From Pseudomonadota bacterium (GTDB lineage Bacteria; Pseudomonadota; Alphaproteobacteria; Caulobacterales; Caulobacteraceae), in assembly GCA_018241995.1 (NCBI GenBank), contig JAFECT010000003.1, forward strand, positions 372,001 to 436,000: a stretch of 64,000 nucleotides of DNA. Direction: 5' to 3'. The translations under genes were made by a program, and so were the position numbers. Below the pieces are notes generated by a model that worked only from the letters and a program-made list of their open reading frames with translations, made no database searches and was not told the origin of the DNA. Within the stretch, counting starts at the first letter, position 1, and the number at the start of each line of letters is the position of its first letter. Shown here piece by piece: positions 18,745 through 26,876 of the stretch.

Positions 18745-19509
18745 TCAGCGCTTGGCGCGCGGCTTCCGGAACTTGAGCACGAACTGGTCCGTGCGCCCGC
18801 GGATCGACTCGTCGAAGACCTTGATGGTCAGTGGGTCCTTCGGATTGCGCAGGACGGTGCTTTCGCCCTCGTAGACGAAGCCCGCCTTCTTCAGCTGCGC
18901 CTTCACGATATCCGGGTCGATCCGGTGCAGGGTCTCGGTCTGGGTCATGCCCGTCCCTGGCTTGCCGCGATGGTCGACGATGACGAACACGCCACCCGGT
19001 TTCAGCGCCTTGTAGACCGCGCGGTTCAGCACCATCGGGTCGACCGAGCCCATGAACTTGTCCGGATAGTCGTGGTAGTTCTGCGAGGTGAAGACCACGT
19101 CCAGCTTCTCCGGCGCCGAGAAGGCGGCCGCGGCCTGGGGCAGGGCGGTGACATTGGCGAAATCCCTGGTCTTGCCCATCGCCTGGGTCGCGGCAAAGTC
19201 GCTCTGCGCCTCGACCAAGTATTCGCGCGGCCAGATGGCGTAGACGTGGCCCTTCGGCCCGACCACCTTGCTGAAAACCTTGGTGAAATAGCCGTTGCCC
19301 GGCAAGAGGTCGGCGACCTTGTCGCCCGGCTTCACGCCCGTGAAGGCGACCAGCTCGGCGATGTGGCGACGCGGGTCGCGCCCGGCGTCGTCGGCGCGCG
19401 CCTTGTCGGCGACCGCGCGGGCGACATAGGCCGGGATCGCCGTGGCGGCGACGGCCGCAGTGGCGACAAGGGCGGAGGCGAAGCTGATCACCAGGGCGGC
19501 GCGGCGCAT
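18745..19509 (-). CDS. SAM-dependent methyltransferase with signal peptide
   Basis: 254 residues from the Met at 19507-19509. The first 25 residues are a typical signal peptide (ALVISFASALVATAAVAA). A class I methyltransferase core follows: VADLLPGNGYFTKVFS as motif I, HVYAIWP as the end of strand beta 2, LDVVFTSQNYHDYPD as motif IV, and LKPGGVFVIVDHRG. This matches the group of predicted exported methyltransferases (COG4798 type). SAM is not known to be available in the periplasm, so the methyl donor or a tethered cytoplasmic topology is an open question. Confidence 0.75.
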   Translation of the reverse strand: MRRAALVISFASALVATAAVAATAIPAYVARAVADKARADDAGRDPRRHIAELVAFTGVKPGDKVADLLPGNGYFTKVFSKVVGPKGHVYAIWPREYLVEAQSDFAATQAMGKTRDFANVTALPQAAAAFSAPEKLDVVFTSQNYHDYPDKFMGSVDPMVLNRAVYKALKPGGVFVIVDHRGKPGTGMTQTETLHRIDPDIVKAQLKKAGFVYEGESTVLRNPKDPLTIKVFDESIRGRTDQFVLKFRKPRAKR

Positions 19510-19668
19510 GCGGGGAGTCTCCGTTAAGCGGGTTAGCGGCACAATGCGACGCTTGGCGCGGGCCGCGCAAGTTACGAATGAGACAGCTATGTTTCAGCAG
19601 TAACTTATTGATTTTACAGCGCTGCAAAATCCGCTTGACGGCCGCCGATGTCCTCGCCAGCCTAAAGA

Positions 19669-19779
19669 CACTCATCGAGACCGGCTGAGGGACAGGCCCT
19701 TTGACGCCGGGGCAACCTGCGAGGCTTCGCAAGGTGCCAACTCCTGCGGAGCCGGTTTCCGGTTCGCGAGAGATGAGTG
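19669..19779 (+). ncRNA. SAM-I (S-box) riboswitch
   Basis: All S-box core elements are in order. P1 is a perfect 8-bp stem, CACTCATC (19669-19676) with GATGAGTG (19772-19779). Inside are GAGGGACAGGCCC (the P2/kink-turn strand), CCGGGGCAACC, and GGTGCCAACTCC, which match the conserved SAM-contacting and pseudoknot residues. It lies about 97 bases upstream of metX at the head of a methionine synthesis operon, as expected. Binding of SAM should switch the operon off. Confidence 0.93.
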
Positions 19780-19830
19780 GAGCGCCGGCGCGCGCGGGGT
19801 CAAATCCCGTGTCCGGTCTTCACCAGTCGA

Positions 19831-19870
19831 TCCTCCGCAAGAGAGCTCGGGAGCGGGTTCGATTGGAGGA
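19831..19870 (+). promoter_or_regulatory. metX: Possible ribosome-binding-site sequester of the riboswitch
   Basis: TCCTCC at 19831-19836 is exactly complementary to the metX Shine-Dalgarno sequence GGAGGA at 19865-19870, with a 28-base loop. This is a candidate expression platform acting on translation. No run of T residues marks an intrinsic terminator between the aptamer and the start codon. The link between this helix and the aptamer's P1 is inferred. Confidence 0.5.
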
Positions 19871-19875
19871 AGACG

Positions 19876-20859
19876 GTGAGCCGGCCCTTAGCCCTCGAGG
19901 CTTTTCAAGTTTCCAGCACGACGCCTGACCTGGGCGTGGACCTGTTCGTCCAGGTTCCGGCCGGCTGGCGTCTGGCGTCCGGCGAGGCCCTGCCCGATCC
20001 CGTCTTCCAGGCCCGCCTCTACGGGCCGGCCGATGCGCCGCTGGTGATCGTCGCCGGCGGCATCTCCGCCAGCCGCCTGGTCTGGAGCCCGGACGGCGCC
20101 GGCTGGTGGGGTGAGGTCGTGGCGCCGGGCGCCGGCGTGGACCTGAACCGCCGCCGCGTCCTGGCCTTCGACTTCGCGCCGCTGAAGGACGCGCGCCTTG
20201 CTGTCACCACCGATGATCAGGCGCGCCTTGTGGAACTGGCGCTGGACGCGCTCGGGGTCGAGACCGTCCACGCCTTCGTCGGCGCCTCCTACGGCGGCAT
20301 GGTCGGGCTGGCGCTGGCGGCGCGATCGCCGGAGCGCCTGGAGCGCCTGTGCGTGATCTCCGCCGCCCACCGCCCGTCGGCCATGGGCCAGGCCTGGCGC
20401 GGGGTGCAGCGCCGGGTGTTCGAACTGGCCCGCGACGCCGGTCGTGCGGAGGAGGGCCTGGCGCTCGCCCGCGAGTTGGCCATGACCACCTATCGCAGCG
20501 CGGAGGAGTTCGACGCCCGCTTCGACCGCGCCCTCGATGCCGAGGGCCTCAGCCAGATCGACCGCTATCTGATCGCGCGGGGCCGCGCCTATGCCAAGGC
20601 CATGGCGCCCGAGCGGTGGTGGTCGCTGTCGCGCTCCATCGACAGCCATGCCGTCGAGCCCGAAGCGGTGACCGTGCCGACCACTCTGATCGCCTCCACC
20701 AGCGACCGCCTCACGCCCCTGTCGGACATGGCTGAGCTGGCCTCGCGCCTGCCCGACCTGATCCGCTTCGCCGAGATCCGCTCCCTCTACGGCCACGACG
20801 CCTTCCTCAAGGACGCGGCCGCCCTGAACCCGATCCTCAAAGCCTGTCTGGACGCCTGA
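19876..20859 (+). CDS. metX: Homoserine O-acyltransferase (MetX-like)
   Basis: 327 residues from GTG 19876, chosen because GGAGGA lies 5 bases upstream and the longer frame runs through the riboswitch leader. Alpha/beta-hydrolase fold with the nucleophile motif GASYGGM (Ser138), an acid in STSDRL (about Asp277) and the hallmark GHDAFL histidine (about 307). It activates homoserine with an acetyl or succinyl group. The protein is shorter than classical MetX (about 370-380) and resembles the MetXS group found next to cystathionine gamma-synthase and homoserine dehydrogenase genes. First gene after the SAM riboswitch. Confidence 0.85.
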   Translation: MSRPLALEAFQVSSTTPDLGVDLFVQVPAGWRLASGEALPDPVFQARLYGPADAPLVIVAGGISASRLVWSPDGAGWWGEVVAPGAGVDLNRRRVLAFDFAPLKDARLAVTTDDQARLVELALDALGVETVHAFVGASYGGMVGLALAARSPERLERLCVISAAHRPSAMGQAWRGVQRRVFELARDAGRAEEGLALARELAMTTYRSAEEFDARFDRALDAEGLSQIDRYLIARGRAYAKAMAPERWWSLSRSIDSHAVEPEAVTVPTTLIASTSDRLTPLSDMAELASRLPDLIRFAEIRSLYGHDAFLKDAAALNPILKACLDA

Positions 20860-20861
20860 CC

Positions 20862-22061
20862 ATGAGCACCCGCGCCCCGTTCCAATCCGACGAAACCCTG
20901 GCCGTCCTGACCGGCGTCAACGCCGACCCCACCCACGGCTCGGTCATGCCGCCGCTGTTCCTGTCCTCGAACTACAGCTTCGACGGCTTCGGCGGTAAGC
21001 GGCCCTACGACTACACCCGCTCGGGCAATCCGACGCGCGATGTGCTGGGCGAATGCCTGGCGGGCCTGGAGGGCGGGGCGGGCGCTGTGGTCGTCTCCTC
21101 CGGCATGGCGGCGGTGGACCTGGTGTTGCATCTGGTCGAGCCCGGCCAGACCGTGATCGCGCCACATGACTGCTACGGCGGCACCTACCGCCTGCTGACC
21201 GCCCGGGCCCGCAAGGGCGCCTTCACCCTGAAGCTGGTCGACCAGGGCGACGCCGCAGCCCTCGACGCGGCCCTGGCGGAGGGCTGCGCCCTGGTGCTGG
21301 TCGAGACCCCGTCGAACCCGCTGATGCGGGTGGTGGATGTGCGCGCCATCTGTACCGCCGCGCGGGCGGCGGGCGCACGGGTGGCGGTGGACAACACCTT
21401 CCTCTCGCCGGCCCTGCAGAAGCCGCTCGCGCTGGGCGCCGACCTGGTGATCCACTCCACCACCAAGTACCTGAACGGCCATTCCGACGTGGTCGGCGGC
21501 GCGGTCGTGGCCAAGGCGGCCGGCGACCTGGAGCAACTGCGGTGGTGGGCCAACTGCACCGGCGTGACCGCCTCGCCCTTCGACAGCTACCTGACGCTCC
21601 GCGGCGTGCGCACCCTGTTCGCCCGCATCGAGCGCCAGCAGGCGACCGCCCAGAGGGTGGCCGAGCATCTGACCGGCCATCCGGCGGTGGCCAAGGTCTA
21701 CTACCCCGGCCTTTCCGATCACCCGGACCACGCCCTGGCCGCGCGCCAGCAGGCGGGGTTCGGCGCCATGCTGAGCTTCGAGCTCAAGGGCGACCTTGGC
21801 CCGGTGCGGCGTTTCGTCGAGAGCGTGGAGCTGTTCACCCTGGCGGAGTCGCTGGGCGGCGTGGAAAGCCTGGTCGCCCACCCGGCCACCATGACCCACG
21901 CCTCGATGGACCCGGACGCGCGGCGCACCGCCGGCATCACCGACAGCCTGATCCGCGTCTCGGTCGGGCTCGAGCATCCGGACGATCTGATCGCCGACCT
22001 CGACCGCGCGCTGGCCCATGCCCTCGCCGAATCCGCCAAACCCCTGCTCGCTGCTGTCTGA
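20862..22061 (+). CDS. Cystathionine gamma-synthase / O-acylhomoserine sulfhydrylase
   Basis: 399 residues, PLP-dependent Cys/Met metabolism family. The PLP lysine is Lys202 in HSTTKYLNGHSDVVGG; YTRSGNPTRD and VVSSGMAAVD are the other classic motifs. It converts the acylhomoserine made by MetX to cystathionine (with cysteine) or homocysteine (with sulfide); the two activities (metB versus metZ) cannot be separated by eye. It starts 3 bases after the metX stop, inside the same riboswitch-controlled operon. Confidence 0.92.
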   Translation: MSTRAPFQSDETLAVLTGVNADPTHGSVMPPLFLSSNYSFDGFGGKRPYDYTRSGNPTRDVLGECLAGLEGGAGAVVVSSGMAAVDLVLHLVEPGQTVIAPHDCYGGTYRLLTARARKGAFTLKLVDQGDAAALDAALAEGCALVLVETPSNPLMRVVDVRAICTAARAAGARVAVDNTFLSPALQKPLALGADLVIHSTTKYLNGHSDVVGGAVVAKAAGDLEQLRWWANCTGVTASPFDSYLTLRGVRTLFARIERQQATAQRVAEHLTGHPAVAKVYYPGLSDHPDHALAARQQAGFGAMLSFELKGDLGPVRRFVESVELFTLAESLGGVESLVAHPATMTHASMDPDARRTAGITDSLIRVSVGLEHPDDLIADLDRALAHALAESAKPLLAAV

Positions 22062-22073
22062 GGAGCCAAGATC

Positions 22074-23795
22074 ATGACCGAACTGGTCGACGGCGCCCTG
22101 GCGCGCAAACCCATCGCCCAACCGCAGTACGCGGTGGAGCGGCCTTTGGTGGTGCTGAAGTTCGGCTCCTCGGTCCTGACCGACCGGGAGGCGATTCCCG
22201 AGGTTGTCACCGAGATCTATCGCATCGTGCGCGACGGGCGCCGGGTGCTGGCCGTGGTCTCGGCCTTCGAGGGCGTGACGGACAAGCTGCTGGACGACGC
22301 CCAGGTTCTGGGCTGCGCCCACGACAACCTGCACCTGCCCCGTTACGTGGCCCTGGGCGAAGAGACCTCCGCCGCGCTCCTGACCCTGGCCTGCGACCGG
22401 GCGGGCCTGTCCACCGCCAACCTTGGCGTGGCTGATCTCGGCCTGATCGCCGAGGGCCATCGCGAGAGCGCCGAGCCGTGCCGTCTCGACCGGCGCAATC
22501 TCGACGCGGCCTTCGCCCGCCATGAGGTGGTGGTGGTTCCGGGCTACGGCGCCCTCGATTCCAAGGGCGATGTGGTGCTGCTGGGCCGCGGCGGTTCGGA
22601 CCTTTCGGCGGTCTATCTGGCGGCCGAGCTCGGCGCCGAGCGGGTGCGGCTGGTGAAGGACGTGGACGGCGTCTACGACCGCGACCCGGCCACCGCCGAG
22701 GAGGCCCTGCGCTTCGGCTCCATCGACTGGACCGGTGCGCGCGCCGTGGCCGGCAAGCTGGTCCAGACCCGCGCGCTCGACTTCGCGCAGGGCCGGGGCC
22801 TGACCGTGGAGGTGGGCGCGCTCGGGCGGCTGGACGCCACCCGCGTGGGCCCTGTCGGCGGTCCGCCGGTGCGCCGGCCCCGGCCGCCGCGCCTGCGCGT
22901 GGCGCTCGCCGGCTGCGGCGTGGTCGGCGGCGGGGTGCTGCAGCGGCTGAACCGGCGCCCGGACGAGTTCGAGGTGGTCTCGGTGCTGGTGCGTGACCCG
23001 TCCAAGGCCAGGGGCGGCCTGGATCTGGACGGGATTCTGACCACCGACGAGGCGGAGTTCCTGTCGCGGCCGGCCGACGTGGTGGTGGATGTGCTGTCCT
23101 CCGCCTCGGTCGGCGCGCGCGTCGCCGAGCAGGCGCTCGCGGCCCGGGCGCATGTGGTCAGCGCCAACAAGCAGGCGGTGATCGCCGCCTACGACCGGCT
23201 GATCGCGGCGGCGCGCAAGAGCGGCGGCAGGCTGCTGTACTCGGCCGCCGTCGGCGGCGGGGCGCCCCTGATCGAGACCGTGCGCCTGGCGCGCGGCCAT
23301 GCGCCGGTGGTGGCCATCGAGGGCGTGCTGAACGGCACGGTGAACTTCATGCTGGACCGCCTGGGCGCCGGCCAGTCGTTCGACGAGGCCCTGGTCGCGG
23401 CGCGCGAAGCCGGCCTGGCGGAGGAGGACCCCTCCGCCGACCTGGAGGGCCTGGACGCCGCCGCCAAGATCCAGATCCTGGCTTTTGAAGCCTTCGGCGA
23501 GACCATCGACCCGCGCTCGGTCGCCTGCGAGGCGCTGGACCCGGCGCTGGCGCACGAGGCGCGTCGCCGGCCGCTGAAACAGGTGGCCCGCGCGGTGCTG
23601 ACACCCCGAGGCGTCGAGGCCTCGGTGCGCTTCGTCGAGGGCTCGGCCTTCTCGGGGGTGACCGTGGACCGCAACGCGCTGCGGGTGATCGCCGACGACG
23701 GTCGCATCTGGTCGGCGGCCGGACGGGGAGCGGGGCGCTGGCCCACGACCGAAAGCGTGCTGGCCGACCTGGTGGACCTGAGAGCGGCGCTCTAG
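22074..23795 (+). CDS. Bifunctional aspartate kinase / homoserine dehydrogenase, no ACT domains
   Basis: 573 residues. The N-terminal half (about 24-265) is an amino acid kinase: VVLKFGSSVLTD, AVVSAFEGVTDKLL, GRGGSDLSAVYLAA and VKDVDGVYDRDP. The C-terminal half (about 272-573) is homoserine dehydrogenase: GCGVVGGG Rossmann loop, SANKQAV, LNGTVNFML and DLEGLDAAAKIQILA. The ACT domains that give threonine feedback in ThrA are absent between and after the domains. Sitting in a SAM-riboswitch operon, it likely feeds homoserine to methionine and escapes threonine control. The canonical KFGG is KFGS here, so kinase activity should be tested. Confidence 0.88.
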   Translation: MTELVDGALARKPIAQPQYAVERPLVVLKFGSSVLTDREAIPEVVTEIYRIVRDGRRVLAVVSAFEGVTDKLLDDAQVLGCAHDNLHLPRYVALGEETSAALLTLACDRAGLSTANLGVADLGLIAEGHRESAEPCRLDRRNLDAAFARHEVVVVPGYGALDSKGDVVLLGRGGSDLSAVYLAAELGAERVRLVKDVDGVYDRDPATAEEALRFGSIDWTGARAVAGKLVQTRALDFAQGRGLTVEVGALGRLDATRVGPVGGPPVRRPRPPRLRVALAGCGVVGGGVLQRLNRRPDEFEVVSVLVRDPSKARGGLDLDGILTTDEAEFLSRPADVVVDVLSSASVGARVAEQALAARAHVVSANKQAVIAAYDRLIAAARKSGGRLLYSAAVGGGAPLIETVRLARGHAPVVAIEGVLNGTVNFMLDRLGAGQSFDEALVAAREAGLAEEDPSADLEGLDAAAKIQILAFEAFGETIDPRSVACEALDPALAHEARRRPLKQVARAVLTPRGVEASVRFVEGSAFSGVTVDRNALRVIADDGRIWSAAGRGAGRWPTTESVLADLVDLRAAL

Positions 23796-23956
23796 GCGCT
23801 GATGTCGACCCTCGTGCCGACGCCCTGGGGCAGGGCCGCCTTCACCGGGCGGCTGTCGGCCCCGGCGGCTTCGGGACGCGGCGCGATCGGCGCGATCGGA
23901 TAGATGCGCGCGGGGACCATCAGCGGCGAGACCGGAGCTATGGGCGAGTTGTCCAC
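23792..23956 (-). CDS. Small protein, 54 residues
   Basis: GTG 23954-23956 to TAG at 23792-23794. The protein is proline/alanine-rich at the N-terminus (PIAPVSPLMVPARIYPIAPI) and ends GVGTRVDISA. It was too short for usual ORF cut-offs but has coherent composition. The end resembles the C-terminus of the next minus-strand gene (FRLDLTA): hydrophobic-Asp-hydrophobic-Ser/Thr-Ala. Its stop overlaps the convergent stop of the homoserine dehydrogenase gene. The function is unknown and the coding status is an inference. Confidence 0.42.
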   Translation of the reverse strand: MDNSPIAPVSPLMVPARIYPIAPIAPRPEAAGADSRPVKAALPQGVGTRVDISA

Positions 23957-23991
23957 GGGCCTGAGGGTGACTCCCTGCGGTTAAGTCCGGC

Positions 23992-24297
23992 TTAAGCGGT
24001 CAGATCGAGCCGGAACGCGGGCTGTGAGGGGGCGCTCGAGCCAGGAGGCGGCGTCAGGCCCGCCAGGCTGCCGCCGAAGACCACCGAAGGCCTGTTGAGA
24101 CCGCTGGCGCCGTTTGCAGCAGGGTCCGCGGCGCCCTTCACAGGGGCGCCGCTGGCGTCCGTCTTGTTGATGCCGAAGGGGCCGTCCTTGGGGTGGGCGG
24201 GATCGATGTGCTTCTTGGCGAGGTCCACTTCCGTGCAGTTCTTGCAGGAGTAGCCGTTGATCATGACCGGGCTAGGATAGTCGCCACTGATGCTCAT
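23992..24297 (-). CDS. Conserved small protein with CxxC, unknown function
   Basis: 101 residues from ATG 24295-24297. The N-terminus MSISGDYPSPVMINGYSCKN contains a CKNC dithiol (Cys18-Cys21), then VDLAKKHIDPAHPKDGPFGI, then a low-complexity Gly/Ala/Pro/Ser region, ending PAFRLDLTA. I have the impression of a Caulobacterales-restricted family but cannot name it. No signal peptide or membrane helix. Upstream of it on the same strand is the LysR gene (gap 88 bases). Confidence 0.6.
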   Translation of the reverse strand: MSISGDYPSPVMINGYSCKNCTEVDLAKKHIDPAHPKDGPFGINKTDASGAPVKGAADPAANGASGLNRPSVVFGGSLAGLTPPPGSSAPSQPAFRLDLTA

Positions 24298-24385
24298 CGC
24301 CGCCGCCTGACCCGTTCTGGACAGAGATGGGCACGGAGGCTCCGGAAATATTGCCAAGCTGTAAACGCGGCCGGAGCGCAGTCGC

Positions 24386-25321
24386 CTACAGCTGATCCAT
24401 GTTGTTCTCGTAGGCCACGGCCTCCCGCTTAAGCCACTCCACGAACAGCTGCGCCCCGGCCGAGGGCGGGCGGTTTCTCGGCAGCACCACATGGTAGGCG
24501 AAGTCCACGGTGGTGGAGCCGTCGGCGAAGGGCGCGACCAGCCGGCGCTTCTCCAGGTCGGCCTGGGCCAGGGAGCGCTTGGCCAGGCCCACGCCCTGGC
24601 CCATCACCGCCGCCTCGATCACCAGGGCCGACTGGTTGAAACGCGGGCCGCGGCGCGGGTCGATGGATGAGATGCCGCGCGCCTTCAGCCACATGGCCCA
24701 GTCGGGGCAGGAGGGGTCCTGGTCGATGGAGAGGTCGTGCAGCAGGGTGTGCTGGGCCAGGTCCTTGGGTGAGCGGATCGGGTTCTTGCCCTCGAGCAGC
24801 GCCGGACTGCACACCGGCAGCACGGTCTCCTGCAGCAGCCGCTCGGCGATCACGTCGGGGTATTGGCCCCGGCCATAGCGGATAGCCACGTCGACGGCGC
24901 CCTCGGACAGGTCGACGATCTCCATGTCGGCCGAGATCCACACCTCCACGTCCGGATGCTCGGCGTGGAAGCGCTCCATGCGCGGCATCAGCCACTTGCC
25001 GGCGAAGGAGGGCGCGACGCTGACCGACAGCTGCCGGCGCCGCGGCGGCTCGCGCAGCAGGGCCGAGGCGTCGAGCAGGCGTTCGAAGCCTTCGCGCAGC
25101 AGGGGCAGGGCGGCGCGGCCGGTCTCGGTCAGCTCCAGCCCCCGTCCGTCGCGGCGGAACAGGGCGCCGCCCGCGTGGTCCTCCAACTGGCGCACGTGCT
25201 GGCTGATGGCGCCGGGCGTGACGTGCAGCTCGTCGGCGGCCTTGGTGAAGCTGAGATGGCGCGCGGCGGCCTCGAAGGCGCGCAGGGCGTTCAGCGGCAG
25301 AAGTCGTCTGGGTCCGGCCAT
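24386..25321 (-). CDS. LysR-family regulator (GcvA-like), divergent from cys operon
   Basis: 311 residues from ATG 25319-25321. N-terminal winged helix: LNALRAFEAAARHLSFTKAA then ADELHVTPGAISQHVRQLED. A two-lobed periplasmic-binding-type effector domain covers about 95-300. The N-terminal pattern resembles the GcvA/AmpR branch of LysR. It is transcribed away from cysG with 169 bases between the starts, the standard LysR arrangement for control of the adjacent operon, and a perfect 12-bp inverted repeat brackets this region. I infer control of sulfite/sulfate assimilation; the effector is unknown. Confidence 0.88.
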   Translation of the reverse strand: MAGPRRLLPLNALRAFEAAARHLSFTKAADELHVTPGAISQHVRQLEDHAGGALFRRDGRGLELTETGRAALPLLREGFERLLDASALLREPPRRRQLSVSVAPSFAGKWLMPRMERFHAEHPDVEVWISADMEIVDLSEGAVDVAIRYGRGQYPDVIAERLLQETVLPVCSPALLEGKNPIRSPKDLAQHTLLHDLSIDQDPSCPDWAMWLKARGISSIDPRRGPRFNQSALVIEAAVMGQGVGLAKRSLAQADLEKRRLVAPFADGSTTVDFAYHVVLPRNRPPSAGAQLFVEWLKREAVAYENNMDQL

Positions 25322-25333
25322 GGCAGGGCCTTT

Positions 25334-25471
25334 TAGTTTTTCTGCGCAGGGACGCAAGATCATCTGGTTTGCGCGAATTGGCCCACGGCGCGAGGAAGAA
25401 CCTGTCCTGTGCCTTGCGGCGGCCGGTCCCCTCAACTTCAGCCGGCCGCCGCACTTTTTGCAGAAAAACTA
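25334..25471. promoter_or_regulatory. Perfect 12-bp inverted repeat bracketing the LysR/cysG promoters
   Basis: TAGTTTTTCTGC at 25334-25345 and its exact complement GCAGAAAAACTA at 25460-25471 are 114 bases apart. One arm sits 12 bases upstream of the LysR start, the other 19 bases upstream of the cysG start. The AT-rich arms stand out in GC-rich DNA. Possible roles are paired regulator sites (looping) or a long RNA hairpin in both leaders. The perfect match is seen; the role is inferred. Confidence 0.6.
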
Positions 25472-25490
25472 CAATCTACGGCTCCTCCCC

Positions 25491-26876
25491 ATGAACGTTT
25501 TCCTCGCCTCCATCCCCCTCGACGGCCGGTCCGCGATCGTGGTCGGCGGCGGCGAGATGGCCGTGGCCAAGGCTCGGCTGATCGCCAAGACGTCGGCCCT
25601 GCTCAAGTGGTTCGCGCCGGGCGGCGCCCCGGAAGAAGCCGCCCGCGTGACCGACCGCAAGGTCGAGACGCGCCTGCCGACCCGCGCCGACTTCGAAGGC
25701 GCAGCCCTCGCCTTCGTCGCGCTCTCCGACGACGAAGGCGCCCAAGGCGTCATCGCCGAGGCGCGGGCGGCGGGCGCCCTGGTCAACGTGGTCGACCGGC
25801 CGGAACTGTCCGACTTCCACACCCCGGCGCTGATCGACCGGGGCGAGGTGGTGGTCGGCATCGCCACCGGCGGCTCGGCCCCCATCCTGGCGCGCGATGT
25901 GCGGGCCCGCGTCGAGGCGGCCCTGCCCGACAGCCTGGGCGTCCTGGCCAAGCTGGCCGGCGATATCCGCGAGACGGTCAAGCAGGCCGTGCCCAACGCC
26001 CTGGCCCGCCGCCGCTTCTGGGAGCGCGCCTTCCGCGGCCGCCCCAAGGATCTGGCAACCGCCGGCGATGTGTCCGGCGCGCGGCGCGAAATGCTTCGGC
26101 TGCTGAACGCCGGCGCAGCGCCGCAAGGCGTCGTGTGGCTGGTCGGCGCCGGCCCCGGCGATCCCGAGCTTCTGACGCTGAAGGCGCTGCGCGTGCTGCG
26201 GGACGCCGACGTCATCGTCCACGACCGGCTGGTGTCCGAGGCCGTGCTGGACCACGCGCGGCGCGATGCGCGGCGCATCTATGTCGGCAAGGCCAAGGGA
26301 GATCACGCCGTGCCCCAGGACCAGATCGAATCCATCCTCATCGAGGAGGCCCTGAAGGGGCAGCGCGTGGTGCGGCTGAAGGGGGGCGACCCCTTCGTGT
26401 TCGGCCGCGGCGGGGAGGAGCTTGAAGCCCTGCAGGCGGCTGGGATCGAGGCCCATGTGATCCCGGGCGTGACCGCGGCGCTTGGCTGCGCGGCGGCCGC
26501 CGGCCTGCCCCTGACCCACCGCGACCACGCCCAGGCGGTGACCTTCGTCACCGGCCAGGCCAAGCCCGGCTCGCCGGAGGTGGATTGGGCGGCGCTGTCC
26601 TCGGCCGAGCACACCCTGGCGGTCTATATGGGCGCGGGCCAGGCGGGCCGGATCGCCGACCGGCTGATCGAGGCGGGACGCGATCCCCTGACGCCGGTCA
26701 CGGTGGTGGTCAACGGCACCCTGCCGGAGGAGCGGGTGGTCTCGGGTCGGCTGTTCGAGCTCGAGCTTCTGACCACGGTCCACGCCGTCGAAGGCCCTTC
26801 GATGTTGTTCATCGGCCGGACCGCGGCGCTCGCCGCCTCTCAGGCCGTGGAGTTCTCGGAAGGAGTGGCGGCGTGA
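25491..26876 (+). CDS. cysG: Siroheme synthase CysG (multifunctional)
   Basis: 461 residues from ATG 25491. The N-terminal domain (about 1-200) has the NAD-binding motif VVGGGEMAVAKARLI and acts as precorrin-2 dehydrogenase/ferrochelatase. The C-terminal SUMT domain (about 215-455) has VGAGPGDPELLTLKA and LKGGDPFVFGRGGEE and methylates uroporphyrinogen III at C2 and C7. Together these make siroheme, the cofactor of the sulfite reductase encoded two genes downstream. The reading frame is open far upstream but the ATG matches the expected CysG N-terminus. Confidence 0.94.
   Translation: MNVFLASIPLDGRSAIVVGGGEMAVAKARLIAKTSALLKWFAPGGAPEEAARVTDRKVETRLPTRADFEGAALAFVALSDDEGAQGVIAEARAAGALVNVVDRPELSDFHTPALIDRGEVVVGIATGGSAPILARDVRARVEAALPDSLGVLAKLAGDIRETVKQAVPNALARRRFWERAFRGRPKDLATAGDVSGARREMLRLLNAGAAPQGVVWLVGAGPGDPELLTLKALRVLRDADVIVHDRLVSEAVLDHARRDARRIYVGKAKGDHAVPQDQIESILIEEALKGQRVVRLKGGDPFVFGRGGEELEALQAAGIEAHVIPGVTAALGCAAAAGLPLTHRDHAQAVTFVTGQAKPGSPEVDWAALSSAEHTLAVYMGAGQAGRIADRLIEAGRDPLTPVTVVVNGTLPEERVVSGRLFELELLTTVHAVEGPSMLFIGRTAALAASQAVEFSEGVAA

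Noticed and set aside
20787..23555. Very long minus-strand ORF (over 900 codons) opposite the met operon
   Set aside because: It is antisense to metX, metZ and the aspartokinase/homoserine dehydrogenase, all of which have strong motifs. Its composition (Gly/Arg/Gln/His-rich, no domains) is typical of shadow frames in GC-rich DNA.
24924..25490. N-terminal extension of the CysG frame upstream of ATG 25491
   Set aside because: The extension is Ser/Arg-rich, antisense to LysR, and the CysG N-terminal motif begins just after the ATG. The divergent promoter region lies in it.
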